Shown: positions 10,718-21,547, counted from the stretch's first letter. The stretch: DNA of 64,000 nucleotides from Trichopria drosophilae (GCA_030407085.1 CM059582.1:67104501-67168500), one strand, 5' to 3'. Notes: a model not told the origin generated them from the letters alone. Numbers and translations are program-made.

Positions 10718-11252
10718 TGTCGGTCCCCAATTTGAACAGTTTCTCTGTCTAGCATTATCTCTAGTTAGAAGTTACGCAATTTGATCCAATCAATTTTTTA
10801 AGATTTATGAGAATCTGTTGTAACTCGAGACCTGGTTAGAAACGAGTCGGCGATGAGATTAAAGATGCATAAGAACACGGATTTAACCTCTTTGGCAGAA
10901 TCGCCGCAGACTAGCCGGCAGTGGAGAATTTCCAGCAAATTTGCTGTCTGTGTGATGACGTATAATCCGGAATTCTGCCGACATATTTGTCGCTAGACTT
11001 TCCCCTTAAATGCGGCAATATGCAGCAGATCTGGCTGTCTGGGAAATCAACAGCACTTTAGAAAACGAATATACTAATATCTCTTGAAAACAGAACCTAA
11101 GCCTATACCAAAATTTATATGAAACAGACTTATAATCAGGTCTCGAATTACATTAGACTCTCATAAACCTTAAGAAATTGAATTCGTTTAACTTCTAATC
11201 AGAGATAATGCCAAATGAAAAAAAGGTCCTAATTGGGGACCGACAATACTTT
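10718..11252. mobile_element. Foldback/MITE-like inverted repeat
   Basis: Arms 10718-10838 and 11132-11252 are reverse complements ('gtcggtccccaatt' against 'aattggggaccgac'; 'cattatctctagttagaagt' against its complement). A ~290-bp loop contains 'cagcaaatttgctgtctg'. There is no ORF. Its right edge abuts the broken end of LTR copy B. Confidence 0.7.
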
Positions 11253-11296
11253 TCTATGTGTTCAACCTTACATTTTCAAGAAGGGAGATTAGTTTC

Positions 11297-11800
11297 ACTA
11301 GCTACGCAGTATCTTCTTTCAATACATTGGCGCCTATGCTAGTTTACTAATAGCTGCGCAGTATCTTCTTTCAATACATTGGCGCCTATGCTATATAACG
11401 CAATGCAAGGCGATTCCAAAAAATTAGCGCCGCTATAGTAGCCCCCCCCCTATAAAAATCACCATTGCCCCTGACTGAGCCTCCCGGCAACACAAAGTCT
11501 GTAATTATTTAAAGCGGTATTTTATTCCCGGGAGCCAAAACTACTTTCAAAAACTAGCGCCACGATCGGCTGTCCCCCCTATCATTGTGTAGTATCAGCT
11601 CCACGGTTTGGAGCCACATCCTCAAAATTAGCGCCATCACGGCAGTCCCCCATTTATCCAAGGGATATGACCCCCGCGACTGCAGTACTAGGAAAATATT
11701 AGCGCCTCTATCTACAGTCCCCTACCCCGCTATTATTAGCACTGCAGCATCGAGTTGATTCTCGCTCAAAACTGCGGCTGTAACGTGTTGCCACGTTACA
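11297..11800 (-). mobile_element. 3' LTR (first ~500 bp) of the Gypsy element, copy B
   Basis: On the minus strand it starts TGTAACGTGGCAACACG at 11800, directly after a polypurine tract, so this is the 3' LTR of the element whose coding remnants lie at 12458-13706. It matches 50868-51238 of copy C, including repeated 'ggggactg...gcgctaat' modules. A ~50-bp stretch containing 'cagtatcttctttcaataca' is duplicated in tandem (11307 and 11357). It breaks off at about 11297 beside the foldback element. Confidence 0.75.
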
Positions 11801-11815
11801 TACCCTCCCCCCTGG
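11801..11815 (-). other. Polypurine tract of the Gypsy element
   Basis: The minus strand reads 'ccaggggggagggta' immediately before the LTR start TGTAACG. A purine-rich plus-strand primer next to the 3' LTR is diagnostic of LTR retroelements, and it sets the orientation of the whole LTR family. Confidence 0.75.
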
Positions 11816-12457
11816 ACTGTGGCCGGCGCGGCCTTTACTCGGATGCTTTACACGTACTGGGAATGCTTCAACCAGATGATATCAGTTTAGAACTCAGAAT
11901 ACTCGCGGTTAAATAAAGTCGCAAATTAGTACAGGGATATAAGGAAACAGTTTTTGGTACTCACCATACGGTATCCATCACGTTGAGCAAGTCACTCGAG
12001 AACCACATTGAAACCGTAGCCGGGGTGCTATTGTGCTCGGCTCTATCCTTTATGGAGCAACTGTTGTACGTTATAAAAACTAAGAATTCAAATATGCATA
12101 TTTAACAATAACATGCCACACCATCTCTCTCCCCGGCTATAGCCAATCCTATTTATTTTGGGAATACAACTGATAATTTGTTACAGAAAACCACCAAGAG
12201 CCAACGATAGCCTAGCGCATAAAATGGAAGAAAGCAAATGGATCTGAGGATAGCAAACAAACTTAAATAGTCCTTATTAAATGTCTGAATTTTGGTCGTG
12301 AAAGACCGATAACTATCAACAATGCGTCTTTTTGCGCACAGTGGCTTGCGAGAGCCATGAACGCGTACCATTTCCGTAACTTCCACTTCACTACCACAAT
12401 AACAACAACAACAAAAAACTGAAATCGTCATGCGGTATTCGCATCGAGTCGGTAGCC
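11816..12457 (-). other. Region between CCHC ORF and 3' LTR
   Basis: No convincing ORF is seen; an open frame at 12153-12431 has a Cys run from a CAA/GTT repeat and is probably fortuitous. A second purine-rich string, 'ggggagagagatgg', followed by 'tgtggcatg' at about 12115-12137, also looks like a PPT/LTR junction but has no second copy to support it. Confidence 0.4.
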
Positions 12458-13420
12458 TTATTCGGTCTCCTTTTCCTGTGGCCGTAGAAGACGATCTCCC
12501 ACGTTGGAAGTTGGCTTCTCTTCATGTTGACGGTTGAAGTCGGCCGAGGTCAAAACCTCGGAACGGGGTACGTTGCGACCCAACGCTCGCACATATGGCC
12601 CCTCTTGCCTCCAGCCTACAGCACACCTCGGACACTGCGCCAACGTGACGTTCTGGAGGCCACAACGGCGGCACACAATTCGTCTTGGTGCCTGACAGCG
12701 GGGAAACGAATGCTTGCTAGTCCCGCAGTTCCAACACCCCTGAAAACTGGGCAGGACCTCTGCTGGGTCGCGATGCCCCTTTACCTGGTTGAACCCGACA
12801 TAATCCGCATCCTCGGATTTATTTTTCCCACAGGGTCGTGCGGAACGCCGAGCGACCGAAGCCGTTTTGGGAGCTGGTGTCGATGATCCGGAATCTCTGC
12901 CTCCTCCGTGGTCGCGGAGTAACGGCGGTTGCCCTTCCTGTGTGGCGGCGTCGACCAGGTTGATCCCCGATATCTGGGTCATCCCGTTTCGGGCGGGCGG
13001 AAACTCTCGAATGTAGACATTTCCAGGCTCCCGCATCCGGTGTAGCTACTCGGGGAACCTTGCCGAAACACCCCGGAGACAATCCCCAGCACTGCCGACG
13101 CCTCATCTCCTCGCGACCCCGATAATACACCCGGTATAAGGCGATTAGGAAGTCGGGCTCCTCTTCTTGCAACTGCCGCAGCTTCCGTGAAAGGTTCCAG
13201 CAGGGCCCGAATGTATGCCTCGGGGTCCGCCCACTTATTGTCGTCGGTCGCCGATGCCTGTGATCCTTCTTCCGCTTCCCCGGAACTATCGTCGGAGAGC
13301 ACGATGACGATTGGTTGGTCACCCGGTATGGTTTCCACCGTGTTCACTGGTGGCGCCTTTCCTTCGGTCGGAAGTTCCAGTGAGGACGAAGGAGGTGATG
13401 AATCCTGCGGCACCCATTCC
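12458..13420 (-). pseudogene. CCHC zinc-knuckle (Gag-like) ORF downstream of pol, frameshifted
   Basis: Three overlapping minus-strand frames read as one decayed protein. An acidic/serine-rich N-terminal part (DPEWEWVPQDSS, then VIVLSDDSSGEAEEGS) passes through a charged helical stretch (KLRQLQEEEPDFLIALYRV) to a Cys-rich C-terminus. There the motif CWNCGTSKHSFPRC is a perfect CX2CX4HX4C knuckle, followed by CRRCG and CPRC. In retroelements such knuckles belong to the nucleocapsid part of Gag and bind RNA. At least two frameshifts (near 13180 and 13040) and the lack of a clear ATG make it non-functional. It lies between the pol stop (13492) and the 3' PPT/LTR, where an env or accessory ORF would sit, which is unusual for a Gag-type protein. 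Rearrangement of two copies could also explain it. Confidence 0.6.
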
Positions 13421-13491
13421 CATTCTGGATCGCTGAAAGGATTGGTGGGATGGCATCAGGCCATGTTGGGATCTCTCTGGGTGGAGGAACG

Positions 13492-13706
13492 TTAGCCTTC
13501 TCGTGTCGTTAAATGCGCGGTACTATTGCGGACGGTATTCTGTGAGGAGTGAAAATGAGAGACATGAATATCAGATGATACGGGAGGAGACGTGAAATGA
13601 GGTTTTAACTTTCCGACATGAATCTTTGAAACCTTTCGACTGACATCATCGGTAATTTCATAAACCCGGGGAGACAGTATTTTCGTAATGGTATAGGGAT
13701 GTGAAA
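13492..13706 (-). pseudogene. C-terminal end of Gypsy-type pol (integrase tail)
   Basis: The minus-strand frame reads PYTITKILSPRVYEI and then KVSKIHVGKLKPHF before a stop at 13492-13494. This is the small beta-barrel-like tail (GPY/F region) that ends Gypsy/Ty3 integrases, where 'G...Y.V..VHV..LKP' is characteristic. The rest of pol is missing because the 280-bp repeat at 13708-13970 takes over directly upstream. It is a truncated remnant belonging with the 3' LTR at 11800. Confidence 0.75.
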
Positions 13707-13707
13707 G

Positions 13708-13970
13708 AAGTATTTATATTAAGAAGTGGAAGGTAGTAGTTGGAGAAAGAACTTGGAACTCAGTTTGACAGTTTAACATTCAACTTGTTCGAATTAATCT
13801 GCCACGGTGAAAATAATAACACATCACACTTATCCTTAACACACATTACATTTTATAATCTGTTTAATTCATTAAGTAAGAGCATATTATTACCGTGACG
13901 AGATAATGCCATATGATATCATATATACCACTGATCTCTATTCTCTAGTACAGAGTTCAGTGACAGATAC
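13708..13970 (-). repeat. Dispersed ~280-bp repeat, copy 2
   Basis: Inverted partner of 10262-10543. It abuts the pol remnant exactly where the two copies stop matching (near 'gaagtattta'), so either it was inserted there or a rearrangement joined it. Confidence 0.7.

Positions 13971-14031
<61 letters not shown>
13968..14031. repeat. AT microsatellite
   Basis: Two alternating-AT runs separated by a short 'attata' interruption. Confidence 0.95.
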
Positions 14032-14036
14032 TATAT

Positions 14037-14428
14037 ACACGGTGTCCCACAAGTAGTCTGAAAAATTTCACAGGGTGGTAGGGAATGAAAAACTGAGACG
14101 AAAGTGTCTCTTGGTAAAAATGTCCAAGACTCATATTCACCAAGATAATTGATATTGAAAATCATCGTCGGTGAGCTCGCGATGCGAGTGTGTGCGTCGG
14201 GAGTATTAAAGCCGACGATTTAAAGAAACGCGTGGTGATAGAAGCATCTCGTTCTACTACACCAAAAACAAAAATGTCTAAGACGCATATTCACAAAGAT
14301 AATTGATATTGAAAATCATCGTCGGTAAGCTCGCGATGCGAGTGTGTGCGTCGGGAGTATTAAAGGCCAACGATTTAAAAAAACGCGTGGTGATAGAAGC
14401 GTCTCGTTCTACTACACCAAAAACAAAA
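14037..14428. repeat. Mariner-like terminus followed by a 154-bp tandem duplication
   Basis: 'cacggtgtcccacaagtagt' at about 14039 has the look of a mariner/MITE end. Two near-identical 154-bp units then start near 14116 and 14270, sharing 'gaaaatcatcgtcggt', 'gcgatgcgagtgtgtgcgtc' and 'ctcgttctactacaccaaaa'. No ORF was found. Confidence 0.7.
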
Positions 14429-14577
14429 CAATTTGATAATTCTTAAAATTATTGTTGTAATTATCATTATGATAATAGTTAATCGTAATTAAAAGTAAGT
14501 AAATTTCGGGAATATTTGTATACATACTAATAGTAAATTAAATAAATATGAATTCGTAACACTGGAGTGTGAATGAG

Positions 14578-14579
14578 TG

Positions 14580-14610
<31 letters not shown>

Positions 14611-14655
14611 CCCACACACACACGCACGCACGCACTCACGCACGCACGCACGCCC
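14578..14655. repeat. CA/CGCA microsatellite
   Basis: A (CA)n run changes into (CGCA)n and (CTCA) variants. Confidence 0.95.
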
Positions 14656-14689
14656 AAATCCTAACCCAGAAGTGACGGCGAGCAATTTT

Positions 14690-15040
14690 TGGTTCCCTAT
14701 TCGTATTGGGAACCACGAGTTCAACGTCGGGTCGCAGCAAAACTGAACCCGTTCACCCTAGCGTTCCAACCGGGCTCACGGTCCAGATTCGAGGAGGTCA
14801 TCCAATCTGCCTCAGGAGGAAATGGTTTAACTTCCCTCACGGTCAACTTTGGAGGAGATTGTCCAAGCTGCCTTTCGGTCGACATTCTACTTCAAGGACC
14901 GCAGGACTCCAGGGAGGAAGAAAGATAGTGGTGTCGGATAGACCCCGACTAAATTTTAAACAATCACGACTCAACCCGACGTCATCGGACTGATGGTTAA
15001 CGAGTTCTCCTAAGGAACGACATCGAAGAGATCGCGACCG
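14690..15040. other. Gene-free stretch with a short perfect hairpin
   Basis: 'tggttccc' and 'gggaacca' at about 14690-14715 form an 8-bp stem. The remainder is moderately GC-rich with short frames that resemble nothing known to me. Confidence 0.35.
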
Positions 15041-15044
15041 AAAC

Positions 15045-15480
15045 TACTGCAGCGCTACCGCTTTAATTAATACCTATCTTGACGCAATGGGAGGCGTCTG
15101 CTATTGCATCGGTACCGCTTTAATTAATACATATCTTGAGCCCTGCAATGGGAGGCGTCTGCTACTGCAGCGCTACCGCTTTAATTAATACCTATCTTGA
15201 TCCCAGCAATGGGAGACGTCTGCTACTGCAGCGCTACCGCTTTAATTCATACATATCTTGATCCCTGCAATGGGAGGCGCCTGCTACTGCAGCGTTACCG
15301 CTTTAATTAATACCTATCTTGATCCCTGCAATGGGAAGCGTCTGCTACTGCAGCGCTACCGCCTTAATACAGAAATACCCTGATCCCTGCAATGGGACGC
15401 GTCTGTCACTGCAGCGCTACCGCCTTAAACAATAAATATCTTGATCCCTGCAATGGGAGGCGTCTGCTACTACAGCGCTA
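15045..15480. repeat. Minisatellite, ~7 copies of a ~62-bp unit
   Basis: Each unit contains 'ctgcagcgctaccgctttaa', 'tacctatcttgatccc' and 'gcaatgggaggcgtctgcta'. Later units diverge ('cgccttaatacagaaata'). The array is non-coding and borders the decayed BEL/Pao region. Confidence 0.9.
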
Positions 15481-15819
15481 TCGCTTTACCATCAAAACTG
15501 TACCATTCTGAAGGGGACCACCTGCTGCTGGCTGAGTCATCCTGCGAGCCATTGCCAGTTAGTGGCACAATCAAATATTATCACTTCGCCCTATCGATCA
15601 GTATGGCCGCCTTCCGAGAGACTCCGTGGCATCGAATTCGACTGGTTGAGCCGCCGACCTGGGTCAATGAATGCTTCTGTCTCCCGTAAGTCATGACTTT
15701 CTGACTATCACGCCAAACTTCCAAATCAAGAATAAAACAACAACCTCGCCCAGCCAATCTTGTTTTCTTATTTTTCGGTGTCACCTGTCCAGACTTATCT
15801 TCTCTTTTTTTGTCTTAAC
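15481..15819. other. Unassigned stretch before the BEL/Pao remnant
   Basis: An open frame crosses the minisatellite edge but has no recognisable domain. 'ctcccgtaagtc' (15680) would serve as a splice donor, though there is no independent sign of a gene. Confidence 0.3.
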
Positions 15820-16129
15820 ACCGGTTTTTATCTCAAATCGAGTTTCTCAAATAGAGTGTACCGAAGAAAACGAGTGGCGATATGTGCCAACGAAGTTGAA
15901 TTCCGCGGATTGTCTATCGAGAGGTCTTCGACCGAAAGCGTTATTATCTGAGCGCATATGGTGGGAGGGTCCCGAATTTTTTAAATGCTGCTAGTCTAAG
16001 TGGCCTAAAATGCGCGCAAACAATTTGATCGCGGAAACGTATTTTGAGAGAATAACTAACCTCCATGTGAGCGTAGTAAAGGAGTCGGAGTATTCTTGTA
16101 TAATTGATAGATTGTCAACCTTAAAAAGC
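15820..16129 (+). pseudogene. BEL/Pao pol fragment (end of the RNase H region)
   Basis: The frame reads NRVSQIECT, then WRYVPTKLNSADCLSRG and WWEGPEFF. This is the characteristic BEL/Pao stretch after reverse transcriptase ('W.YVPT..NPAD..SRG...WW.GP..L'). A premature TAG follows at about 15993, and the frame continues to 16129 where a solo LTR interrupts it. The matching continuation resumes at 19265. Everything upstream (RT, protease, Gag) is missing. Confidence 0.8.
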
Positions 16130-16349
16130 TGCAACGTGGCAAAACACGTTACAGTGCTATCTGCCACGAGACTCACAACGGGGATAACTTAAGGGGGGGA
16201 CTGGTCTTCAAGAACCGCTAATATTTCATATGGGTGCAATTTCCGAAATGATCTCATCACCTTATAGGGGGGCTGCTCCGAAAAAGCGCTTGTATTTATT
16301 TTGGTGATGACGCCATTCGGCTCTTTTTGAATGTTATATGTTAAGAATC

Positions 16350-16560
16350 TGCCGGGAGGCTTTTATCCAAGGGGGAATGTTGCCATTATGGGGGGGACTG
16401 CTCCGAAGAAGCGCTAATTTTTAATATGACAACAAATTAGGATTGATATCCGTTATTAATCTGCCGGGAGGCTTTTATCCAAGGGGGAATTTTGTCATTA
16501 TAGAGGGGACTGCTCCGAAGAAGCGCTAATTTTTAATATGACAACAATTGAGACATAGAA
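16350..16560. repeat. ~112-bp tandem units in LTR copy D
   Basis: Two close copies share 'ctgccgggaggcttttatcc', 'aagggggaat' and 'gctccgaagaagcgctaatt', with a weaker third at 16200-16300. They correspond to the G-rich modules of the other LTR copies. Confidence 0.7.
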
Positions 16561-18749
16561 TTCGTAGTTTAGGAATTAATAATTGATAATTATAAAAGTA
16601 GCTATAATTCGGGTTATTATTCAGTATTTAATTTTATTTTGATTATTTCATGAAATATATTGCATGCGAAAAATATTTCATGTGTAAACATGGGTAATCG
16701 CACGTGCTTTGTTTTGGAAGTCGGAGCAAGGACGGCCTTGTTTTCAATTTCCAGAAGTACGAGACCCGAACATCCAGGGTATATCATCAAGCACGCTGCT
16801 TGTTGCGGGTGAGTAGGGGGGGAACGACGCGTGGAGGTTCTGGAATGTTCGCGAAGGAGAGGGTACGCGAGGGCGACGTGACGAAACTTCGCAAACATTC
16901 GAGAAGCATAAGAAAAGAGTACCGGGAGGGGACGGCCAGTCGTGAGTGCCCGTACGGGTCGCGGGCTCTCCCTACCATCACGATCGCGGTAAAAAGGTGG
17001 TAAACGGCGGCCGGCGCGGCTCGAGCGTCGCGATTCCAACCATGCGTCGGATTGGCAGTCTGTAGCAGTCCGTGGCAGTCCATGGAAAAATTGGGACAGT
17101 CCGTTGGTAGCAGCCCTGGAGCCTACAGGTACGCCTGGTCATCAAAAGGTATCAACAGCCCTGAGCGCAAATAGTTTCGGCTACGAAGTCTTTCCGTACG
17201 CCCATATTTCGATTCTTTGTGCTCACGGCTGTTTAAATAAAATGCGCTTTTCCGATTGTCCGTTGCCGTTTCGCGAGTGAAAGTGAAAGTGAAAAACACG
17301 AATCGCCTTCGGTTATCTGAGTCGGGTCTTCGTTTCGTATCGCGTTTCGGTAAATTGCTGCTTTAGCCGCGAAGTTGTCTATGGTTATCTACCGGGAATC
17401 TTTCCTTTCGCGGAGAATATCTCGAGTAGATTCTTTAACACGACTGGTTATCTCTTGTTGTTTTATTCGAAATGTTCGGGAAAAATGTGGTTATCTTACG
17501 ATTGTTTAGTTCTCGTTACTTTCGGAAATACGAAGCCCAATGGCCACGTGCGTCGGTAACTATCGGAAATGCGATCGAAGAACTTTCTCTTAAAATTCCG
17601 TGAGATGCTTCGGTAAGAGGAAAACTTCGTCCTTTCGAGGACTTCAGGAAAAACCCGTCACGTGGTTATCTTTTGTGATCGTTCGATATCCAGGAGAAAT
17701 GACTAGCGGTTCGGACGAACGTAAGATCGAATCTATTGTGGTTATCTTTGTCGTTTCGAAAGTGCGTGACAGGTGATCGGAAATAGAGATGGTAACGAAA
17801 ACGGAAATACGACACGCGAAAAGCAAAGTCCGCCGAACGTGATGCTCTGTGACGTCACACCGCGACGCCGATAAGATGGCCGCCGGTTCCGAAGCGCGGT
17901 CCGCGACGCGATCTCCAGTTGACTTGGCGAGCGGTTAACTAGCATGGCCGACATTTTAAGTTCATAGTCTGACTTCTTATGATCGAAACGCAAGCTAGTT
18001 AATTTTACCTTGGTTCGCTGAATCGCTCTTGTGAGCGATCCTATCTTGAACTTCTTGGTTATCTTTTCACTCTGTTAGAGTGAACACTGTGGTTGTCTGT
18101 TATCTGCCCCTCTTGTGAGGCGGCACTACCTTACAAATTGACGAGCGGACTTTTTGTGCAATAAGAAGGTTTACTCGGGTAATACTCCAGCCGATCTGTC
18201 GGTAAGGAAAGGACCATGCGTGTGATGCTAACTGGACCGGGCCCTCCGCGCGGTTGAGTTACCTAGATTGCTGATTCACGAGCAATCTTGTGGGGTCAAG
18301 GCTATCTCGCACTGCCTGAAGGTAGTGCCGTGTTTTTGTTATGTGTTTGTACGTGAGGCTAACTGTCTTAAATGGAGACGCTAAAAGTGTTGCGTATGAG
18401 TGTGAGCATGTTAACTTGAATAGCAGTGTCCGCGGTAAACGATAGCGTCCGGGTGATCCGTGTCAATTTAGTAACGAAAGTGCAAATTGTTAAATTAGGG
18501 AATTCGGGAAGTAATCGGTTTGTTAATTCACGCGGTCAGTTCGAGTGGGTTTCGGGTGACGTAATTTTGGTCATTTGTCCGGGTTTAGCAAATTTTAGAA
18601 AAGGGGTAGAATCCGTCAATTTGGTCGGTTTCGGTAAAGTTCGTGTGGTTCATATAACGTAGTTCAGTATAGTTTCGGTATGAGATTCGTATAAGTTCGT
18701 GAAGGTATTGCAGTGTCGTTTTGGTGAGAGCGCGTGTGTATCGGGCGAG

Positions 18750-18985
18750 CACGGTTCCTCGACGGGTTCGTCGCAGGGCGCCGTGACCGCGTGCGATAGT
18801 CCCGACCGAGTCCGTCGCAAGGCAGCGCGCTTCGAAAGTCCTTGTCGAGTTCGTCGGCGAGCATGCCGTCTTTAGGAAGTCCTGGTAGAGTTCGTCGCCA
18901 GGCACCGCGTGCGAAAAGTCCCTGTCGAGTTCGTCGCAGGGCATCGTATTAGGAAGTCCCTGTCGAGCTCGCCGTCGGGGAATCG
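18750..18985. repeat. Minisatellite, ~5 diverged copies of ~50 bp, in LTR copy D
   Basis: 'gtcgagttcgtcgcagggc' recurs with changes ('accgagtccgtcgcaaggca', 'gtagagttcgtcgccaggca'), alternating with 'gcgtgcgaaaagtcc' or 'aggaagtcc'. Confidence 0.75.
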
Positions 18986-19264
18986 TATGTCGCGTAGTTG
19001 GGAATCGCTAATAGAGTTTGGCGTCCGTGATTTGGGGCGCGAGAGAGGGCGCGATGAACGTGGTGAACCGTCCTCGTCGGCCGTGGTCGCGTAGTCTTTA
19101 GTCTGCGCCAGAGAATACCGCCCTCTCCCTTGCCGAGCCGGGAACTCGGGGCTGAGCTAGCGGGCACACCGGCGCGTGCGGCGCGCCCATAAATTTGTCG
19201 GGCTTCGGCTCGGCTGGCGACGACGGATGGGTGGAGGCGATGAAGTCCGGGGTGGGGGTCACAG

Positions 19265-20650
19265 AAGCATAATTAATTGCGCACGATACGTAAATCGTAT
19301 TGTATACAACCTCAAACACATTAAATCAGAGCGTAAGACAGGTGCCTTAACTGCGAATGAAATGTATATGGCACTTATGTGCGTTATAAGGACGGGTGAA
19401 ATTGATAGTTTTTCGGAAGAAATACGAGCTTTAAGCTCTGGAGTAAAGAACCATAAAGGTAGGCTAGCAACTCTTAATGCGTTTCTTGACTAACACTCTA
19501 TATTAAGGGTGGGTGGTAGACTTGGGAACTCCGATTACTCGTTGGATAAAAAACACCCTATCATTTTAGATAGTAAACATCGGTTAGCAAAAGTTATTGT
19601 GAGGCATGAACATGTTAAGCTCATGCATGCTGGTCCTCAGTTGTTACTCGCAGCAATTCGCGAAAGATTTTGGCCTTTAGGAGGAAGAAATCTGGTCAAG
19701 GCGATTGTTAGGGGATGTGTGACGTGTTCGAGAGCAAACCCAAATATAGTGAAAATTTTAATGGGTAATCTTTCAAAATCAAGGGTCCCTCCGACCTTGC
19801 CATCTGCGACGGCAGGTGTTGATTATGCGGGGCCTGTTTTGATAAAAAATAATTCGGGTCACGGCTGTAAATTAGTAAAATGTTGGGTCAGTTTGTTCGT
19901 TTATTTCTCGACGAAGGCACTACATGTCGAAATTGTGTCGGATGTTACGAAAGATTAATTTATAGCGGCATTGCGCAGATTTGTTTCGAGACGGAGTAAA
20001 CCGAGTTGTATTTGGTCTGACAACGGTACAAGTATTGAAACTTGGAATTGATTGGCATTTCATTCCGGCTTACTCACCGCACTTTGGCGAAATTTGGGAA
20101 GCCGGAGTTAAATCCGTGTAACACCATCTTAAACACGTTGCATTGAATGCACATCTAACTAACGAGCAATTTTATACACTCTTGGTGCAGATCGAGGCTA
20201 TCTTGAATTTACGCCCTTTGACTCCTTTAACCGATCCCAAAGATTTTCTGCCTATCACTCCTGCTCACTTTTTAATACGGTCGCACATTTAATGCAGTTC
20301 CGGATCCTAATTTAATACATCTAAAGGAGTCTATGTTGTCCAGCCGGCAGAGGGTGCAACAGCTGCAGCAACATTGGTGGGAAAGGTGGCGTAAGGAATA
20401 TCTTTCCGAGTTGCAACTTCTAATGGAGGAAACCTTATCCTCAACTTCTAGAGAACACCATGGTCCTCATCAAGGAGGACAAGGTGCCACCAGCAAAGTG
20501 GAAACTTGGCCGAGTCATCAAGGTCCATCCAGACAACGACAACGTGGTTCGAGTTGTGTGTGTACGCACCGCTGGAGACGTAGTGAAGAGAACACTTACA
20601 AAGATATGTCCACTACCTACCGAGTGCAACAAATTTTGAATTTTTTTTTT
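19265..20650 (+). pseudogene. BEL/Pao pol: integrase and C-terminal DUF5641-like part
   Basis: This continues the fragment at 15820. It shows LRVGGRL and HPIIL, then the integrase zinc finger (HEHVKLMHAG ... GCVTCSRAN, HHCC type). The integrase core has D in GVDYAGP and D in WSDNGT, then FGEIWEAGVKS in a shifted frame carrying the third acidic residue. After it comes 'HWWERWRKEYLSELQ' and, in another frame, PPAKWKLGRVIKVHPDNDN, VRVV and CPLP, the DUF5641 end of BEL/Pao polyproteins. Lesions include in-frame TAA codons near 19491 and 19955, a deletion between the second D and the third catalytic region, a stop near 20118 and later frameshifts. It is inactive. Confidence 0.85.
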
Positions 20651-20798
20651 TTATCTTGACTGGTTCAAGTGTAACTGCAATTGCAATTTAAACTCAACTT
20701 TTTATTAATTTTAGTTAATTTATTATGCAATATCAAGTGCAACCTTATGCATTAAAAAAATGTTTTCTTTGCGGCATTTTGTTTACCTGAAACATATA

Positions 20799-21547
20799 CA
20801 GGGTCATCGAAAAGTATCGGACCCCCCTAATATCTTCAGTTAGAATGCACTTAGGAGAAAATGTCCAATAGCAAAGTTGTATGGTTTCAAGCGGGGAGTA
20901 AGATGATGACCTTGACTTTGACCTTGACCATGTCCTTCAAGGTCATTTCAAGGTCAATCTTATTTTTTTAAATAGAACCCCCTACATTTTATTACATATT
21001 CTTATATCTTATCTCGAGAGCTTTCCAAAACACTATAATAAAATATTTTTTTATTAAGTACTTTTTGAGTTATAAAGGTTTGAAGTTAACAATTTGTTAA
21101 GTGGTTTACTGAAAATATTAGGGGGATCCGATTAATGTATTTTCTTTAAACCAATTAATTGGTCTCATTATTCCGCGCACAAAAGTATTAAGGTTATGCT
21201 TACTGAAAACTAAATAATATTTTATAAGATATTCTACATTTTGTGTCGAAAAATTGTTAACTTCAAACCTTTATAACTCAAAAAGTACTTAATAAAAAAA
21301 TATTTTATTATAGTGTTTTGGAAAGCTCTCGAGATAAGCTATAAGAATATGCAATAAAATGTAGGGGGTTCTATTTAAAAAAATAAGATTGACCTTGAAA
21401 TGACCTTGAAGGACATGGTCAAGGTCAAAGTCAAGGTCATCATCTTACTCCCCGCTTGAAACCATACAACTCTGCTATTGGACATTTTCTCCTAAGTGCA
21501 TTCTAACTGAAGATATTAGGGGGGTCCGATACTTTTCGATGACCCTG
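20799..21547. mobile_element. 749-bp MITE derived from mariner element 2
   Basis: TA-flanked termini read CAGGGTCATCGAAAAGTATC. Both arms match the ends of the mariner at 41125-43729. The left part matches to 'ttgttaagtggt' and then jumps directly to 'ttactgaaaatattaggggg', which in the parent lies at 43288. The MITE therefore equals the parent minus about 1.86 kb (41431-43287) containing the transposase. The arms are highly complementary, so the whole unit folds. Confidence 0.9.

Larger units (their letters stand above)
16130..19263 (+). mobile_element. Solo LTR (3.1 kb), copy D, inserted in BEL/Pao pol
   Basis: It starts TGCAACGTGGCAAAACACG (the family start TGTAACGTGGCAACACG with changes) and ends GTGGGGGTCACA. 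19107-19215 matches the reverse complement of 48676-48787 in copy C ('aataccgccctctccc'). 'ggggactgctccgaagaagc' modules (16350-16560) parallel 'ggggactg...gcgctaat' modules in copies B and C. The insertion is flanked by AAGC (16126-16129 and 19265-19268, one extra G at the right junction). Removing the LTR and one AAGC restores the BEL pol frame across the junction, which confirms the boundaries. The LTR contains only non-coding repeats. Confidence 0.8.

Noticed and set aside
12115..12137. Second PPT-like string followed by 'tgtggcatg' as the true 3' LTR start
   Set aside because: No second copy of the following sequence was found, whereas the junction at 11800 is supported by three LTR copies.
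15680..15690. Splice donor 'ctcccgtaagtc' as evidence of a host gene
   Set aside because: A single consensus-like site without exon-like coding on its 5' side is expected by chance.
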